Assembly (NCBI GenBank): GCA_016719885.1
Contig: JADJYF010000003.1
Location: 1-64,000, forward strand
DNA length: 64,000 nucleotides
Direction of reading: 5' to 3'
Source of the DNA: Pseudomonadota bacterium
Lineage (GTDB): Bacteria; Pseudomonadota; Gammaproteobacteria; Ga0077536
In this document: positions 9,504-17,933 of the stretch, piece by piece
Layout: each line of letters opens with the position of its first letter
Numbering within the stretch: position 1 is the stretch's first letter
Notes under the pieces: generated by a model
The model's input: the letters and a program-made list of their open reading frames with translations, nothing else
What the model was told of the DNA's origin: nothing
Database searches by the model: none
Made by a program: the position numbers and the translations under genes

Positions 9504-11891
9504 ATGAAAACATTCAACCGCTTTCTCGTCGTTGCCCTGATTGCATTGCTGGCCGCCTGCGGAGGCGCGGCGGATCGCAAGACGGTCTACATGAACAAGG
9601 GCCATGAACTGTTCAAGGCCGAGAATTACGAGAAAGCGCGGGTTGAATTCCAGAACGCGCTGCAGATAGACCCCAAGGACATCGAGGCCCGTTTCGCGCT
9701 GGCCGAGACCATGGAGAAGCTCGAGAACTGGCAGGGGGCGGCCGGCCACTACCTGGCCATCCTCGGCGAGAAGCCGGACCATCGCGGCGCGCTGCTCAAC
9801 ATGGGGCGGCTGTTCCTGCTCAGCAACAATGACGAGAAGGCCAAGGAAAACGCCGAAAAGATGCTGGCGACCAAGGCCGATGACGTTGACGGCCTGACCC
9901 TGCTGGCGGCGGTCAAGGCCAAGGCCAAGGACATGCCCGGCGCGCGCGAACTGGCCGACAAGGCCATCAAGGCCGAGCCGAACAACCCCGAGGCGGCGTC
10001 CCTGCTGGCCTCGCTGCTGCTGGCCGAGGGCAAGACCGAAGAGAGCATCAAGACCCTCAAGGATGCCGCGGCCGCCAATGCCGACGAGGTCGCGCTCCGG
10101 ATCAACCTGGCGCGGGTCTACGCCCAGACCGGCAAGACCGACGAGGCCGTGGCGGCCTTCGGCGAAGTGGTCAAGCAGAAGCCGAAAGTGCTCGCCTATC
10201 GCACCGGCTATGCGCGCTTCCTGGTCGCGCTCAAGCGCCAGGACGACGCCGAGGCCGCCATGCAGGCCGCCATCAAGGATTTCCCGGAAGACATCGCGGC
10301 CAAGCTTTCCTATATCGAGTTCCTGTCCAGCGTGCGTGGCGTGGACAAGGCCGTCGATGCCTTGAAGGGCATGATTGATCAAGACCCCAAGGAGAACCGC
10401 CTGCAGTTCGCGCTCGGCAAGATTTATGAAGCGACCAACAAGATGGACGATGCCGCCAAGGTCTACGAGACCGTGATCGGCAATCTCAAGGAAGGCCCGG
10501 AACTGCTGCAGGCCAAGAGCCGCCTGGCGGTGGTGAAGGCGCGGCAGAACGACCTGGCCGGCGCGCGTACCCTGGTGGACGAAGTGCTGGCGGACAATCC
10601 GCGTGACGGCGATGCCCTGAGCCTGCGCGGCACCTTGCACCTCAATGACGGCGACGCCGCCGGCGCCATCGCCGACCTGCGTACCGTCATCCACGACACC
10701 CCGAGCAATGTCGGCGCGGTGCGCCTGCTGGCCCGCGCGCACCTGACCAACAAGGAAAAGGAGCTCGCACTGGATGTCTTGAAGCAGGGCATCGCCGCCA
10801 ACCCCAACGCCGGCGTGCTGGGCCTGGAACTCGCCAACCTCGAAGCCGCCAACGGCAAGCTGGACGATGCGCTGGCGGTGCTCGACGACGTCCTGAAGAA
10901 GAACGCGAAGGACATCAACGCGCTCGAAGGCAAGTACAAGATCTTCGTCTATCGCAAGGACTGGCCGGCGGCGCTGGCCGTGACCGACCAGATCAAGAAC
11001 ATCGCGCCGGACTCGGTGAAGGGCTACCACTTCGCCGGTCTCGTGCAGCAGGCCAAGGGCGACCTGCAAGCCAGCGTCGGCGAATTCCAGTCCGCCCTCG
11101 ACCACGCGCCGGACGCCATCGAGCCGCTGTCGCAGCTGGTGAAGAGCTATCTCGCCTTGAAGCAGCAGGACCAGGCCGTGGCCAAGCTGCGCGAAGTGAT
11201 CGGCAAGCATCCCAAGCACTTCGTGGCGCACAACCTGCTGGGTGAGCTCAGCCTTGCCGACAAGAAGTTCGACGCCGCGGCGGCCGAGTTCAAGACCGCC
11301 ATCGAGCAGAACCCCAAATGGCCCATTCCGTATCGCAACCTGGCGTCGGCCTACATTGCCAGCAAGCGCAGCGACGACGCGGTGGCCATCTTGAAGGAAG
11401 GCATCGAGAAGACCGGCGGTCAGCCGCTGCTGGTGACGGGCCTCGCGTCCTATCTCGAGGAAACCGGCCAGCTCGATTCGGCCATCGAACAGTACGAGCA
11501 GGCGCTGAAGGCCAAGCCTGATTCACAGCTCGCCATGAACAACCTCGCCATGCTGCTGATCGAATATCGCAAGGACGAAGCAAGCTTCAAGCGCGCGCGC
11601 GAACTCGTCACGCCGCTGCGCAACACCAACCAGCCGGCCTTCATCGACACCGTCGGCTGGGTGGAATACAAGCTCGGCGAATATGAGCAGGCGGTCAATT
11701 TCCTGGAGAAAGCCGTTGAAGCCGCGCCCGACGCCGGCCTGATGCATTACCACCTCGGCATGGCCTACCTCGCCAAGGGCAACAAGGTCGGCGCCCGCGA
11801 ACACCTCGCCAAGGCCGTCGACAGCAACCAACCCTTCAAGGGCCTGGACGAGGCGAAGAAAGCCTTGTCGGAATTGGGCGACAAGGGCTGA
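9504..11891 (+). CDS. prsT: PEP-CTERM system TPR-repeat lipoprotein PrsT
   Basis: Large TPR protein (795 residues) of the type found with exosortase/PEP-CTERM sorting systems; its exact task is unknown, but it is thought to act at the envelope. The start at ATG 9504 gives a short lipoprotein signal, MKTFNRFLVVALIALLAACG, with the lipobox Cys at residue 19. The rest is a nearly continuous run of TPR helices (for example ARVEFQNALQIDPKDIEARF and EQYEQALKAKPDSQLAMNNL). Length and architecture fit the PrsT family. The genes of the exosortase locus lie 3-8 kb upstream. A palindromic repeat pair right after the stop could end transcription. Confidence 0.88.
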   Translation: MKTFNRFLVVALIALLAACGGAADRKTVYMNKGHELFKAENYEKARVEFQNALQIDPKDIEARFALAETMEKLENWQGAAGHYLAILGEKPDHRGALLNMGRLFLLSNNDEKAKENAEKMLATKADDVDGLTLLAAVKAKAKDMPGARELADKAIKAEPNNPEAASLLASLLLAEGKTEESIKTLKDAAAANADEVALRINLARVYAQTGKTDEAVAAFGEVVKQKPKVLAYRTGYARFLVALKRQDDAEAAMQAAIKDFPEDIAAKLSYIEFLSSVRGVDKAVDALKGMIDQDPKENRLQFALGKIYEATNKMDDAAKVYETVIGNLKEGPELLQAKSRLAVVKARQNDLAGARTLVDEVLADNPRDGDALSLRGTLHLNDGDAAGAIADLRTVIHDTPSNVGAVRLLARAHLTNKEKELALDVLKQGIAANPNAGVLGLELANLEAANGKLDDALAVLDDVLKKNAKDINALEGKYKIFVYRKDWPAALAVTDQIKNIAPDSVKGYHFAGLVQQAKGDLQASVGEFQSALDHAPDAIEPLSQLVKSYLALKQQDQAVAKLREVIGKHPKHFVAHNLLGELSLADKKFDAAAAEFKTAIEQNPKWPIPYRNLASAYIASKRSDDAVAILKEGIEKTGGQPLLVTGLASYLEETGQLDSAIEQYEQALKAKPDSQLAMNNLAMLLIEYRKDEASFKRARELVTPLRNTNQPAFIDTVGWVEYKLGEYEQAVNFLEKAVEAAPDAGLMHYHLGMAYLAKGNKVGAREHLAKAVDSNQPFKGLDEAKKALSELGDKG

Positions 11892-11899
11892 GCTGGGCT

Positions 11900-12021
11900 T
11901 GTGGGTCAGACTTCAGTCTGACAATAGAAGCAGGGCCGCGCATCGTCAGGCTGAAGTCTGACCCACAGTTGCGCTGATTGTGGGGGGGGCGGCCTATTGT
12001 GGGTCGGGCTTCAGCCCTGAC
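11900..12021. repeat. Family A palindromic repeats (three copies), terminator-like
   Basis: Copies lie at 11,900-11,922, 11,945-11,967 (inverted) and 11,998-12,021. The core is GTGGGTCAGACTTCAGTCTG. The first two face each other over a 22-base loop and can form a long hairpin just after prsT. The third is a diverged copy (GGGTCGGGCTTCAGCCCTGA). No gene lies between here and the antiporter start. Confidence 0.8.
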
Positions 12022-12136
12022 ATTCGCACCAACGAATTCGCTCCCGTCCGGCGCGCCATTCCCGCCGCCGCCACGGCTTCCTCTCAAAGAACCATGCGAT
12101 ACTTCGCGCCTTCATGGCGTGTGACGGGTGCGGTGC

Positions 12137-13942
12137 GTGGAAGCCGTCTTGCAAAACGTGCTGGTCTTCCTGATCGCGGCGGTGGCGGTGGTGCCACTGG
12201 CCAAACGCCTGCGCCTGGGCGCGGTGCTCGGCTACCTGCTGGCGGGGCTGGTCATCGGGCCTTTCGGTTTGCGGCTCATCCTCGATGCCGAGGTCATTCT
12301 GCATTTCGCCGAGTTCGGCGTGGTGCTGCTGCTGTTCCTGATCGGTCTCGAACTCAATCCGCGCCGGCTGTGGGACATGCGTCGCGCCATCGTCGGCGCG
12401 GGCCTGTCGCAACTGGCGATGACCGCCGTGCCGCTGCTGGCGCTCGCGGTGCTGATGGGCATGGCGGCCGGCACGGCGGGCGTCATCGGCTACGTGCTGG
12501 CCTTGTCGTCCACGCCTTTCGCCATGCAGATCTTGGAGGAGCGCCGCTGGACCGACACACCGACCGGCAAGACCGCGTTTTCCATCCTGCTGTTCCAGGA
12601 CATCGCCGTCATCCCCTTGCTGGCGGTGCTGCCGCTGTTGGCCGGCGGCGGCAGCGAACTCGGCGGCGAGGCGATGTGGATTGCCATCGGCCGCGCGGTG
12701 CTGATCCTGGCCGCCATCCTGGTGCTTGGCCCGCGCCTTGCGCGGCCGGTGTTCCGCCTGGTGGCCGCCACCGGCTCACGTGAACTCTTCACCGCGCTGT
12801 CGCTGCTGATCGTGATCGCCATGGCCTTGCTGGTCAGCGCGGCGGGCATGTCGATGGCGATGGGCGCCTTCATCGGCGGCGTGCTGCTCGCCGAATCGGA
12901 ATATCGCCACGAGCTCGAAATCGATCTCGAGCCCTTCAAGGGGCTGCTCATGGGGCTGTTCTTCATGGCGGTCGGCATGGCCATCGACGTGCGGCTGTTC
13001 CTGGCCACGCCCTTCGCCCTCATCGGCGGCACGCTGGTGGTGATGACGGTCAAGTTCGCGGTGCTGTTCAGCCTCGCGCGCCTGCTCGGCCTGCGCCATC
13101 ACCAGCCCTGGCAACTGGCGGCGCTCTTGTGCCAGGGCGGCGAATTCGGCTTCGTGGTGTTTTCGGCCGCGGCCGGCGCCAAGGTCATGAGCCAGGAACT
13201 CGCGGACCGCCTGACCACGGTGATCGTGTTGTCGATGGTGCTGACGCCCGTGGTGCTGGGCCTCGTCGAGCGCTTCATCGAACGACTCTACGCGCGCCGT
13301 CCGCAGCGCGAGGCCGACCCCATCGCCGACCCCAGCCTGCCGGTGTTGATCGCGGGCTTCGGCCGCTTCGGGCAGATAGTCGCACGCCTCTTGAATGCCA
13401 ACGGCATCGGCACCACCGTCATCGAGCAGGACCCGGACCAGATCGAACTGCTGCGCCGTTTCGGCCACGTGGTGCATTACGGCGACGCCACCCGTCTCGA
13501 CCTGCTGCGCGCGGCCGGCGCGGCCCGCGCGCGGCTGCTGATCGTGGCGCTGGACAATCCCGAAGCGACCCTGCGCGTAGTGGATCTCGCACGCGAACAC
13601 TTTCCCGCGCTGCCGCTGATCGTGCGCGTGCGCAACCGCACGCAGGCCTACGAGATGCTGGAACGCGGCATCGACGGTTTCGAGCGCGAGACTTTCGGCG
13701 GCGCCATGAACGTCGGCGTGAAGGCGCTGCGGGCGCTGGGTTTCGACGCGGCCCGCGCGCGCCATGCGGGCGAGCTGTTCATCGAGCACGACGAAACCAC
13801 GCTGCGCGAACTGCACGCCGTGCGCGGCGATCAGAAACAGCTGCTGTCGATGGTGGCGGCGGCGCGCGGCGACCTCGAACGCCTGATGCAGGCCGAAGAG
13901 GGCGCCGGCGTGCCCTCGGCCGGCATGACGCCTTCTGACTGA
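12137..13942 (+). CDS. CPA2-family monovalent cation:proton antiporter (KefB/KefC/YbaL type)
   Basis: Inner-membrane K+/H+ or Na+/H+ exchanger with cytoplasmic nucleotide gating. About twelve membrane segments fill residues 1-385, with the family signatures GYLLAGLVIGPFGL, FAEFGVVLLLFLIGLELNP and ILLFQDIAVIPLLAVLP (conserved QD). These are followed by a TrkA-N (RCK) Rossmann domain starting VLIAGFGRFGQIVARLL and continuing with HYGDATRLDLLRAAGA. The C-terminus is short, without a TrkA-C domain. GTG 12137 is preferred because it gives the usual MExxL-type start; GTG 12128 would add three residues. I cannot say whether it is glutathione-gated. GT39 follows after 16 bases. Confidence 0.88.
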   Translation: MEAVLQNVLVFLIAAVAVVPLAKRLRLGAVLGYLLAGLVIGPFGLRLILDAEVILHFAEFGVVLLLFLIGLELNPRRLWDMRRAIVGAGLSQLAMTAVPLLALAVLMGMAAGTAGVIGYVLALSSTPFAMQILEERRWTDTPTGKTAFSILLFQDIAVIPLLAVLPLLAGGGSELGGEAMWIAIGRAVLILAAILVLGPRLARPVFRLVAATGSRELFTALSLLIVIAMALLVSAAGMSMAMGAFIGGVLLAESEYRHELEIDLEPFKGLLMGLFFMAVGMAIDVRLFLATPFALIGGTLVVMTVKFAVLFSLARLLGLRHHQPWQLAALLCQGGEFGFVVFSAAAGAKVMSQELADRLTTVIVLSMVLTPVVLGLVERFIERLYARRPQREADPIADPSLPVLIAGFGRFGQIVARLLNANGIGTTVIEQDPDQIELLRRFGHVVHYGDATRLDLLRAAGAARARLLIVALDNPEATLRVVDLAREHFPALPLIVRVRNRTQAYEMLERGIDGFERETFGGAMNVGVKALRALGFDAARARHAGELFIEHDETTLRELHAVRGDQKQLLSMVAAARGDLERLMQAEEGAGVPSAGMTPSD

Positions 13943-13958
13943 CGGGCTGGGCGGCAAG

Positions 13959-15545
13959 ATGGATTCAACGCGCGCGAGTACGCGCCTGGTCATGGTCCTG
14001 CTGCTGCTGGCGGCAGGGCTCATCGGCCTGCGCGGCATGGCGTCGCTGCCGCCCGACGAGCACGAGATCCTGGTGCTGCGTACCGCCCACGAAATGCATG
14101 CGCGCGGCGACTGGATAGTGCCGTATTTCAACGACGAGCCGCGTCTCAAGAAGCCGCCCCTGAGTTACTGGCTGACGGGGCTGGCGGCGGCGCTGAGCGG
14201 CGCCGACGGCCAGGTGGTGGCTTGGCATGGCCGGCTGCCGTCGTGGCTGGCGGGCCTGGCGATGCTGGCCATGCTGCTCAGCCTCGGCCGACGTTTCTAC
14301 GGCGAACGCGCGGCCCTTTACGCCGCCGCGATGTTCGTCGGCTCGGTGGGATTCTTCACCTACAGCCACGACGGCCGACCGGATTTTCTCTACGCCGCGC
14401 TGTGTACCGCGGGCTGGATGACGGGCGCGCTGGCCCTGGTCGAGGGCGAGGGCCGGCGCACGCGGCCTATCGTTCTCATGTGGCTGGCCTTTGCCTTGGC
14501 GACCTTGGCCAAGGGGCCGCACATTCCCTTCATGCTGCTGGTGGCGATGGCGATCTATTGCCTGACGCGCCAGCCGCGCATGTCGCCGGGCGTGCTGCGG
14601 CCGCTGCTCGGCGTGGTGCTGGTGGCGATCGTCACGCTGCCGTGGTGGTTGGCCTTGCACGCGCGCATCGACCCGACCGCGGTGCGCGGCTCGCAGCTCG
14701 CCGGGCGCCTGCTGGTGCCGCGCATGAACCACCTGTTCAATGGCTATTACCTGTATCGCCCCCTGCAGTTGCTGTTGCCGTGGGTGCCGCTGGCGCCGCT
14801 GGCGTGGTGGGCGGCGCTGCGACGCGGCCACGCCGCGCGGCCCTTCACGGTGTATCTCGTGTTCGCGGCGGGCGCGGTCGCTTTCGGCTTGAGCCTCGGC
14901 GTGCAACAGCGCTTCTTCTACATGTTGCCGGTGATGCCGGCGCTGTGCCTGCTGGCCGGTCACGGCCTCGCCCGACTCGACGAAGAGCAGCCGCGTGTGG
15001 CGCGCGCGCTGACCCTGGTGCAGGCCTTGATGGTGGCGGGCGGCGCGGCCTGGCTGTGCTGGGCCGAGCACGAGCTCACCTACCTGCTGCTGATATTGGC
15101 GGTCGCGCTCGGAGTCGCCATGCTCGCGGCGCGGTCCTTCGCATCCCGGACCGTTGGCGCGGTGCTCGCCGTGCTGGTGCTGACCACCGGCATCTTCGCG
15201 CGCCATGCCGATGGCCACGTGCTGTGGAGCGTCGCGCGCTTTCATCGGCATGCACTGGCGGCGGAGACCGCGCGCCAGGTCGGCGCCCACCAGCCGCTGT
15301 TCAGTTACGCGCTGACGCCCGTGCTCTACATCCAGGTCACCGGCCGCGCCATTCCCGAGTTCCAGACCGTCAATGCCCTCGAGCGCGCCATGGACGCGCG
15401 CCAGCTGCGCGAAGCGTGGGTGCTGGCGCCGGTGAAGCGCCGCGCCGAGCTCGCACAACGCTTTACGCTGCGCGAGCTTGCCATCATGCCCAGGAAGGCC
15501 AACGATAGGGCCGGACTTTTCCTCATCTCCCGCCAACGCCAGTAA
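13959..15545 (+). CDS. Glycosyltransferase family 39 (ArnT-like) membrane protein
   Basis: Polyprenyl-phosphate-sugar dependent glycosyltransferase of the PMT/ArnT superfamily, acting on the periplasmic face of the inner membrane on a lipid or protein. The N-terminal periplasmic loop carries the DE/DDE-like acidic site (PPDEHEILVLRTAHEMHARG) followed by RLKKPPLSYWLTG, the characteristic ArnT-type motif. About eleven hydrophobic segments follow over residues 70-430, then a small soluble tail. At 528 residues it is close to ArnT in size, but no 4-aminoarabinose pathway genes are nearby, so the acceptor is unknown. It lies 16 bases after the antiporter and 11 before the carbonic anhydrase, so these genes are probably co-transcribed. 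Confidence 0.82.
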   Translation: MDSTRASTRLVMVLLLLAAGLIGLRGMASLPPDEHEILVLRTAHEMHARGDWIVPYFNDEPRLKKPPLSYWLTGLAAALSGADGQVVAWHGRLPSWLAGLAMLAMLLSLGRRFYGERAALYAAAMFVGSVGFFTYSHDGRPDFLYAALCTAGWMTGALALVEGEGRRTRPIVLMWLAFALATLAKGPHIPFMLLVAMAIYCLTRQPRMSPGVLRPLLGVVLVAIVTLPWWLALHARIDPTAVRGSQLAGRLLVPRMNHLFNGYYLYRPLQLLLPWVPLAPLAWWAALRRGHAARPFTVYLVFAAGAVAFGLSLGVQQRFFYMLPVMPALCLLAGHGLARLDEEQPRVARALTLVQALMVAGGAAWLCWAEHELTYLLLILAVALGVAMLAARSFASRTVGAVLAVLVLTTGIFARHADGHVLWSVARFHRHALAAETARQVGAHQPLFSYALTPVLYIQVTGRAIPEFQTVNALERAMDARQLREAWVLAPVKRRAELAQRFTLRELAIMPRKANDRAGLFLISRQRQ

Positions 15546-15556
15546 AGACCATCGAC

Positions 15557-16147
15557 ATGCTTGAGAACCTCTTCCAGAACAACGCCACCTGGGCCAGTGA
15601 GCGCATCAAATCCGACCCGGAATTCTTCCGCCGCCTGGCGCGCCAGCAGGCCCCGGAATACCTGTGGATTGGCTGCAGCGACAGCCGCGTGCCGGCCAAC
15701 GAGATCATCGGCCTCGACCCGGGCGAGGTGTTCGTGCACCGCAACGTCGCCAACCTCGTCATCCACTCGGACATGAACTGCTTCTCGGTGCTGCAGTTCG
15801 CGGTGGAGGTGCTGAAGGTGCGTCACATCATCGTGTGCGGGCACTACGGGTGCGGCGGTGTGCGTACCGCCCTCGATGACGTGTCCCATGGCGTCATCTC
15901 CAACTGGCTGCGCCCCATACGCGAAATCGCCGACCTGCGCGCCGACGAGCTGGCGCAGACCGAGTCGCGCAGCGAATTCGAAGACAAGCTTTGTGAGTTC
16001 AACGTGCAGCGCCAGGTCGATAATGTCAGCAACTCGACCGTCGTCACGGACGCCTGGCGACGTGGCCAGGAGGTGACCATTCACGGCTGGGTCTACGGTC
16101 TGAAGGACGGTCTGCTGCGTGACTTGCGCGTCAGCAGGAGCGGTTGA
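15557..16147 (+). CDS. can: Beta-class carbonic anhydrase
   Basis: Cytoplasmic zinc enzyme interconverting CO2 and bicarbonate. At 196 residues it is slightly shorter than E. coli Can. Zn ligands and catalytic dyad are visible: Cys40 in WIGCSDSRVPANEI with Asp42 and Arg44, then His96 and Cys99 in IIVCGHYGCGGV. The tail VTIHGWVYGLKDGLLRDL is typical of the Can clade. ATG 15557 lies 11 bases after the GT39 stop. It is followed by an AT-rich gap of 258 bases with a strong palindrome. Confidence 0.95.
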   Translation: MLENLFQNNATWASERIKSDPEFFRRLARQQAPEYLWIGCSDSRVPANEIIGLDPGEVFVHRNVANLVIHSDMNCFSVLQFAVEVLKVRHIIVCGHYGCGGVRTALDDVSHGVISNWLRPIREIADLRADELAQTESRSEFEDKLCEFNVQRQVDNVSNSTVVTDAWRRGQEVTIHGWVYGLKDGLLRDLRVSRSG

Positions 16148-16177
16148 GAGCGGGCGCCGCATCTAATTCGATTGATT

Positions 16178-16202
16178 AAACAATGAATTCAATTCATTGT
16201 TT
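16178..16202. promoter_or_regulatory. Perfect 12-bp inverted repeat, operator or AT-rich terminator
   Basis: The arms AAACAATGAATT and AATTCATTGTTT are exact reverse complements around a single C, followed by TTTTAAA. It sits 31 bases after the carbonic anhydrase stop and about 200 before the amidase start, in the most AT-rich stretch of the neighbourhood (16,160-16,370). It could be a regulator-binding site for the amidase gene or a weak intrinsic terminator. No regulator gene is adjacent. Confidence 0.5.
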
Positions 16203-16374
16203 TTAAATGATATAGAGGCTTCGGTTGAAGTGATTTCGAGAGAATGCGGCAAGCCATTGAATCAATGACGGTCGAATCCCTGTTTCGGTCGTGTTTTCAG
16301 AAATAATTAGAAGTTATTGTTTATCAAAAACAGATAGATGAGATCCATATCTAACGTAATTAATTGAACAAGCC

Positions 16375-16402
16375 GCCCGACCCATGTCGGGCCCGAGGGG
16401 AG
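16375..16402 (+). promoter_or_regulatory. Hairpin next to the amidase ribosome binding site
   Basis: GCCCGAC (16,375-16,381) and GTCGGGC (16,386-16,392) form a perfect 7-bp stem with a CCAT loop. It stands three bases before the GAGGGGAG ribosome binding site of the amidase start at 16,406. Such a stem at the leader end could tune translation or mRNA stability. Confidence 0.45.
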
Positions 16403-16405
16403 TCC

Positions 16406-17833
16406 ATGAAAGCAGCTGATCTCGACCTTTGTTATCTCAGCGCCACCGAGGCGCTCGGTCGTTTCGCCGATCGCAGCCTGTCGCCGGTAGAACTGTGCCA
16501 GGCCTTGATAGCGCGCAACCAGGCGGTCAATCCCGCGCTCAACGCCTTGACCGACACGTTCTTCGACGAAGCCCTTACCGAGGCCCGCGCCGCGGAGAAG
16601 CGCTACGCCAATCCCAAGAGTGCGCGCCGACGCCCGCTCGAAGGTCTGACGGTCGCCATCAAGGACTTCCACTCGGTGAAGGGCCGTCTCACCACCTACG
16701 GCTCCAAGGCTTACGCCAACTTCAAACCGGATAACACCGCGCCCACCGTCGAGCGTTTGCTGAAGGCCGGCGGCATCCTGTTCTCGCGCACCACCACCCC
16801 GGAGTTCGCCCACGCCGGCATCACCAAGAGCCCCCTGTGGGGGGTGACGCGCAATCCCTGGAACACCGACTGCACGCCGGGCGGCTCGTCGGGCGGCGCG
16901 GCGGCGGCAATCGCTGCCGGCATGGCAACGCTGGCCGACGGTACCGACGGCGGCGGTTCGTGTCGCATCCCGGCCGCTTTCAGCGGCGTGGTCGGCTACA
17001 AGCCGCCTTTCGGCCGCAACCCGCTCGACCGCGAACACCCGCTGGAAAACCTTCTGCACTACGGGCCCATCACGCGCTCGGTGGCGGATGCCGCGCTGAT
17101 GCAGAACGTGATGTCGGGCCAGCACGTGGCGGACCAGTGCTCGCTGCGCGAGAAACTGGTGCTGCCGACCGACTTCGAGGGCGTTCGCGGCATGAAGATC
17201 GCCTTTTCCCTCGACCTCGATTATTTCCAGGTCGCGCCCGACGTGCGCAACAACACGCTCGAGACCGTGCGCGCACTGAAGCGCCTGGGCGCCAAGGTCG
17301 AGGAGGTGACCTTGGGCTGGAACTACGGCGTGATGGACGCGTGGATGACACGCTGGGAAGGCATATTCTCCGACATCGCCGGCCACCTGCTGCCGCGCTG
17401 GCGCTACGAAATGACGCCGCTGTGCGTGAAGCTGGTGGAAAACGGCCTCGCGCACAACGCGGCGCGCTTCTATCACACCAACGTCACGCGCGGTGAGATG
17501 TTCAAGGGCCTGGGCGCGGTGCTGGAACGCTACGACGCGCTGGTGTGCCCGACGCTCGCGGTGTCCAGCCTGCCGGCGGATCACGACGACGGCGGCCCGG
17601 ACATGCTCATCAACGGCAAGGCCGTGCCGGCCTATCTCGGCTGGGCCATGACCTATCCCTTCAACCTCATGGCCTGGTGCCCGGTGATGAGCGTGCCGAG
17701 CGGCTTCGGTGACGGCGACATGCCGACCGCCGTGCAGGTGGTGGGACGCACCTTCGACGACCCGACGGTGTTCCGCATCGCCACGGCGCTGGAAAAGGCC
17801 CGGCCTTGGCGCGGGCGGCGGCCGGCGATTTGA
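16406..17833 (+). CDS. Amidase signature family hydrolase
   Basis: Ser-cisSer-Lys amidohydrolase that cleaves a carboxamide; the substrate is unknown. The catalytic Lys is Lys86 in GLTVAIKDFHSVKG. The cis-Ser lies in CTPGGSSGGAAAAIAAG (161-162) and the nucleophile is Ser185 in GTDGGGSCRIPAAFSG. GTDGGGSCR differs slightly from the common GTDTGGSIR. Length is 475 residues with no signal peptide, so cytoplasmic. ATG 16406 follows a strong GAGGGGAG site; an ATG 14 codons earlier lacks one and runs through the hairpin. No GatB/GatC partner is nearby, which argues against GatA. Confidence 0.9.
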   Translation: MKAADLDLCYLSATEALGRFADRSLSPVELCQALIARNQAVNPALNALTDTFFDEALTEARAAEKRYANPKSARRRPLEGLTVAIKDFHSVKGRLTTYGSKAYANFKPDNTAPTVERLLKAGGILFSRTTTPEFAHAGITKSPLWGVTRNPWNTDCTPGGSSGGAAAAIAAGMATLADGTDGGGSCRIPAAFSGVVGYKPPFGRNPLDREHPLENLLHYGPITRSVADAALMQNVMSGQHVADQCSLREKLVLPTDFEGVRGMKIAFSLDLDYFQVAPDVRNNTLETVRALKRLGAKVEEVTLGWNYGVMDAWMTRWEGIFSDIAGHLLPRWRYEMTPLCVKLVENGLAHNAARFYHTNVTRGEMFKGLGAVLERYDALVCPTLAVSSLPADHDDGGPDMLINGKAVPAYLGWAMTYPFNLMAWCPVMSVPSGFGDGDMPTAVQVVGRTFDDPTVFRIATALEKARPWRGRRPAI

Positions 17834-17933
17834 GGCGCACGGCGCGCGGCGGCGGCTTGCATGCGGCCGCGCCAGCCGTGAACATGCCGGCCGGCGCCCT
17901 CGGGGCGCCCATCGCCCTTGCCTGCGAGAGCCC

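Noticed and set aside
9270..11231. 653-codon minus-strand frame opposite prsT
   Set aside because: Antisense frame of a repetitive GC-rich TPR gene; no recognisable motif or ribosome site.
16406..17833. GatA subunit of aspartyl/glutamyl-tRNA amidotransferase
   Set aside because: No gatB or gatC nearby, and the GTDGGGSCR active-site loop and isolated context fit a general amidase better.
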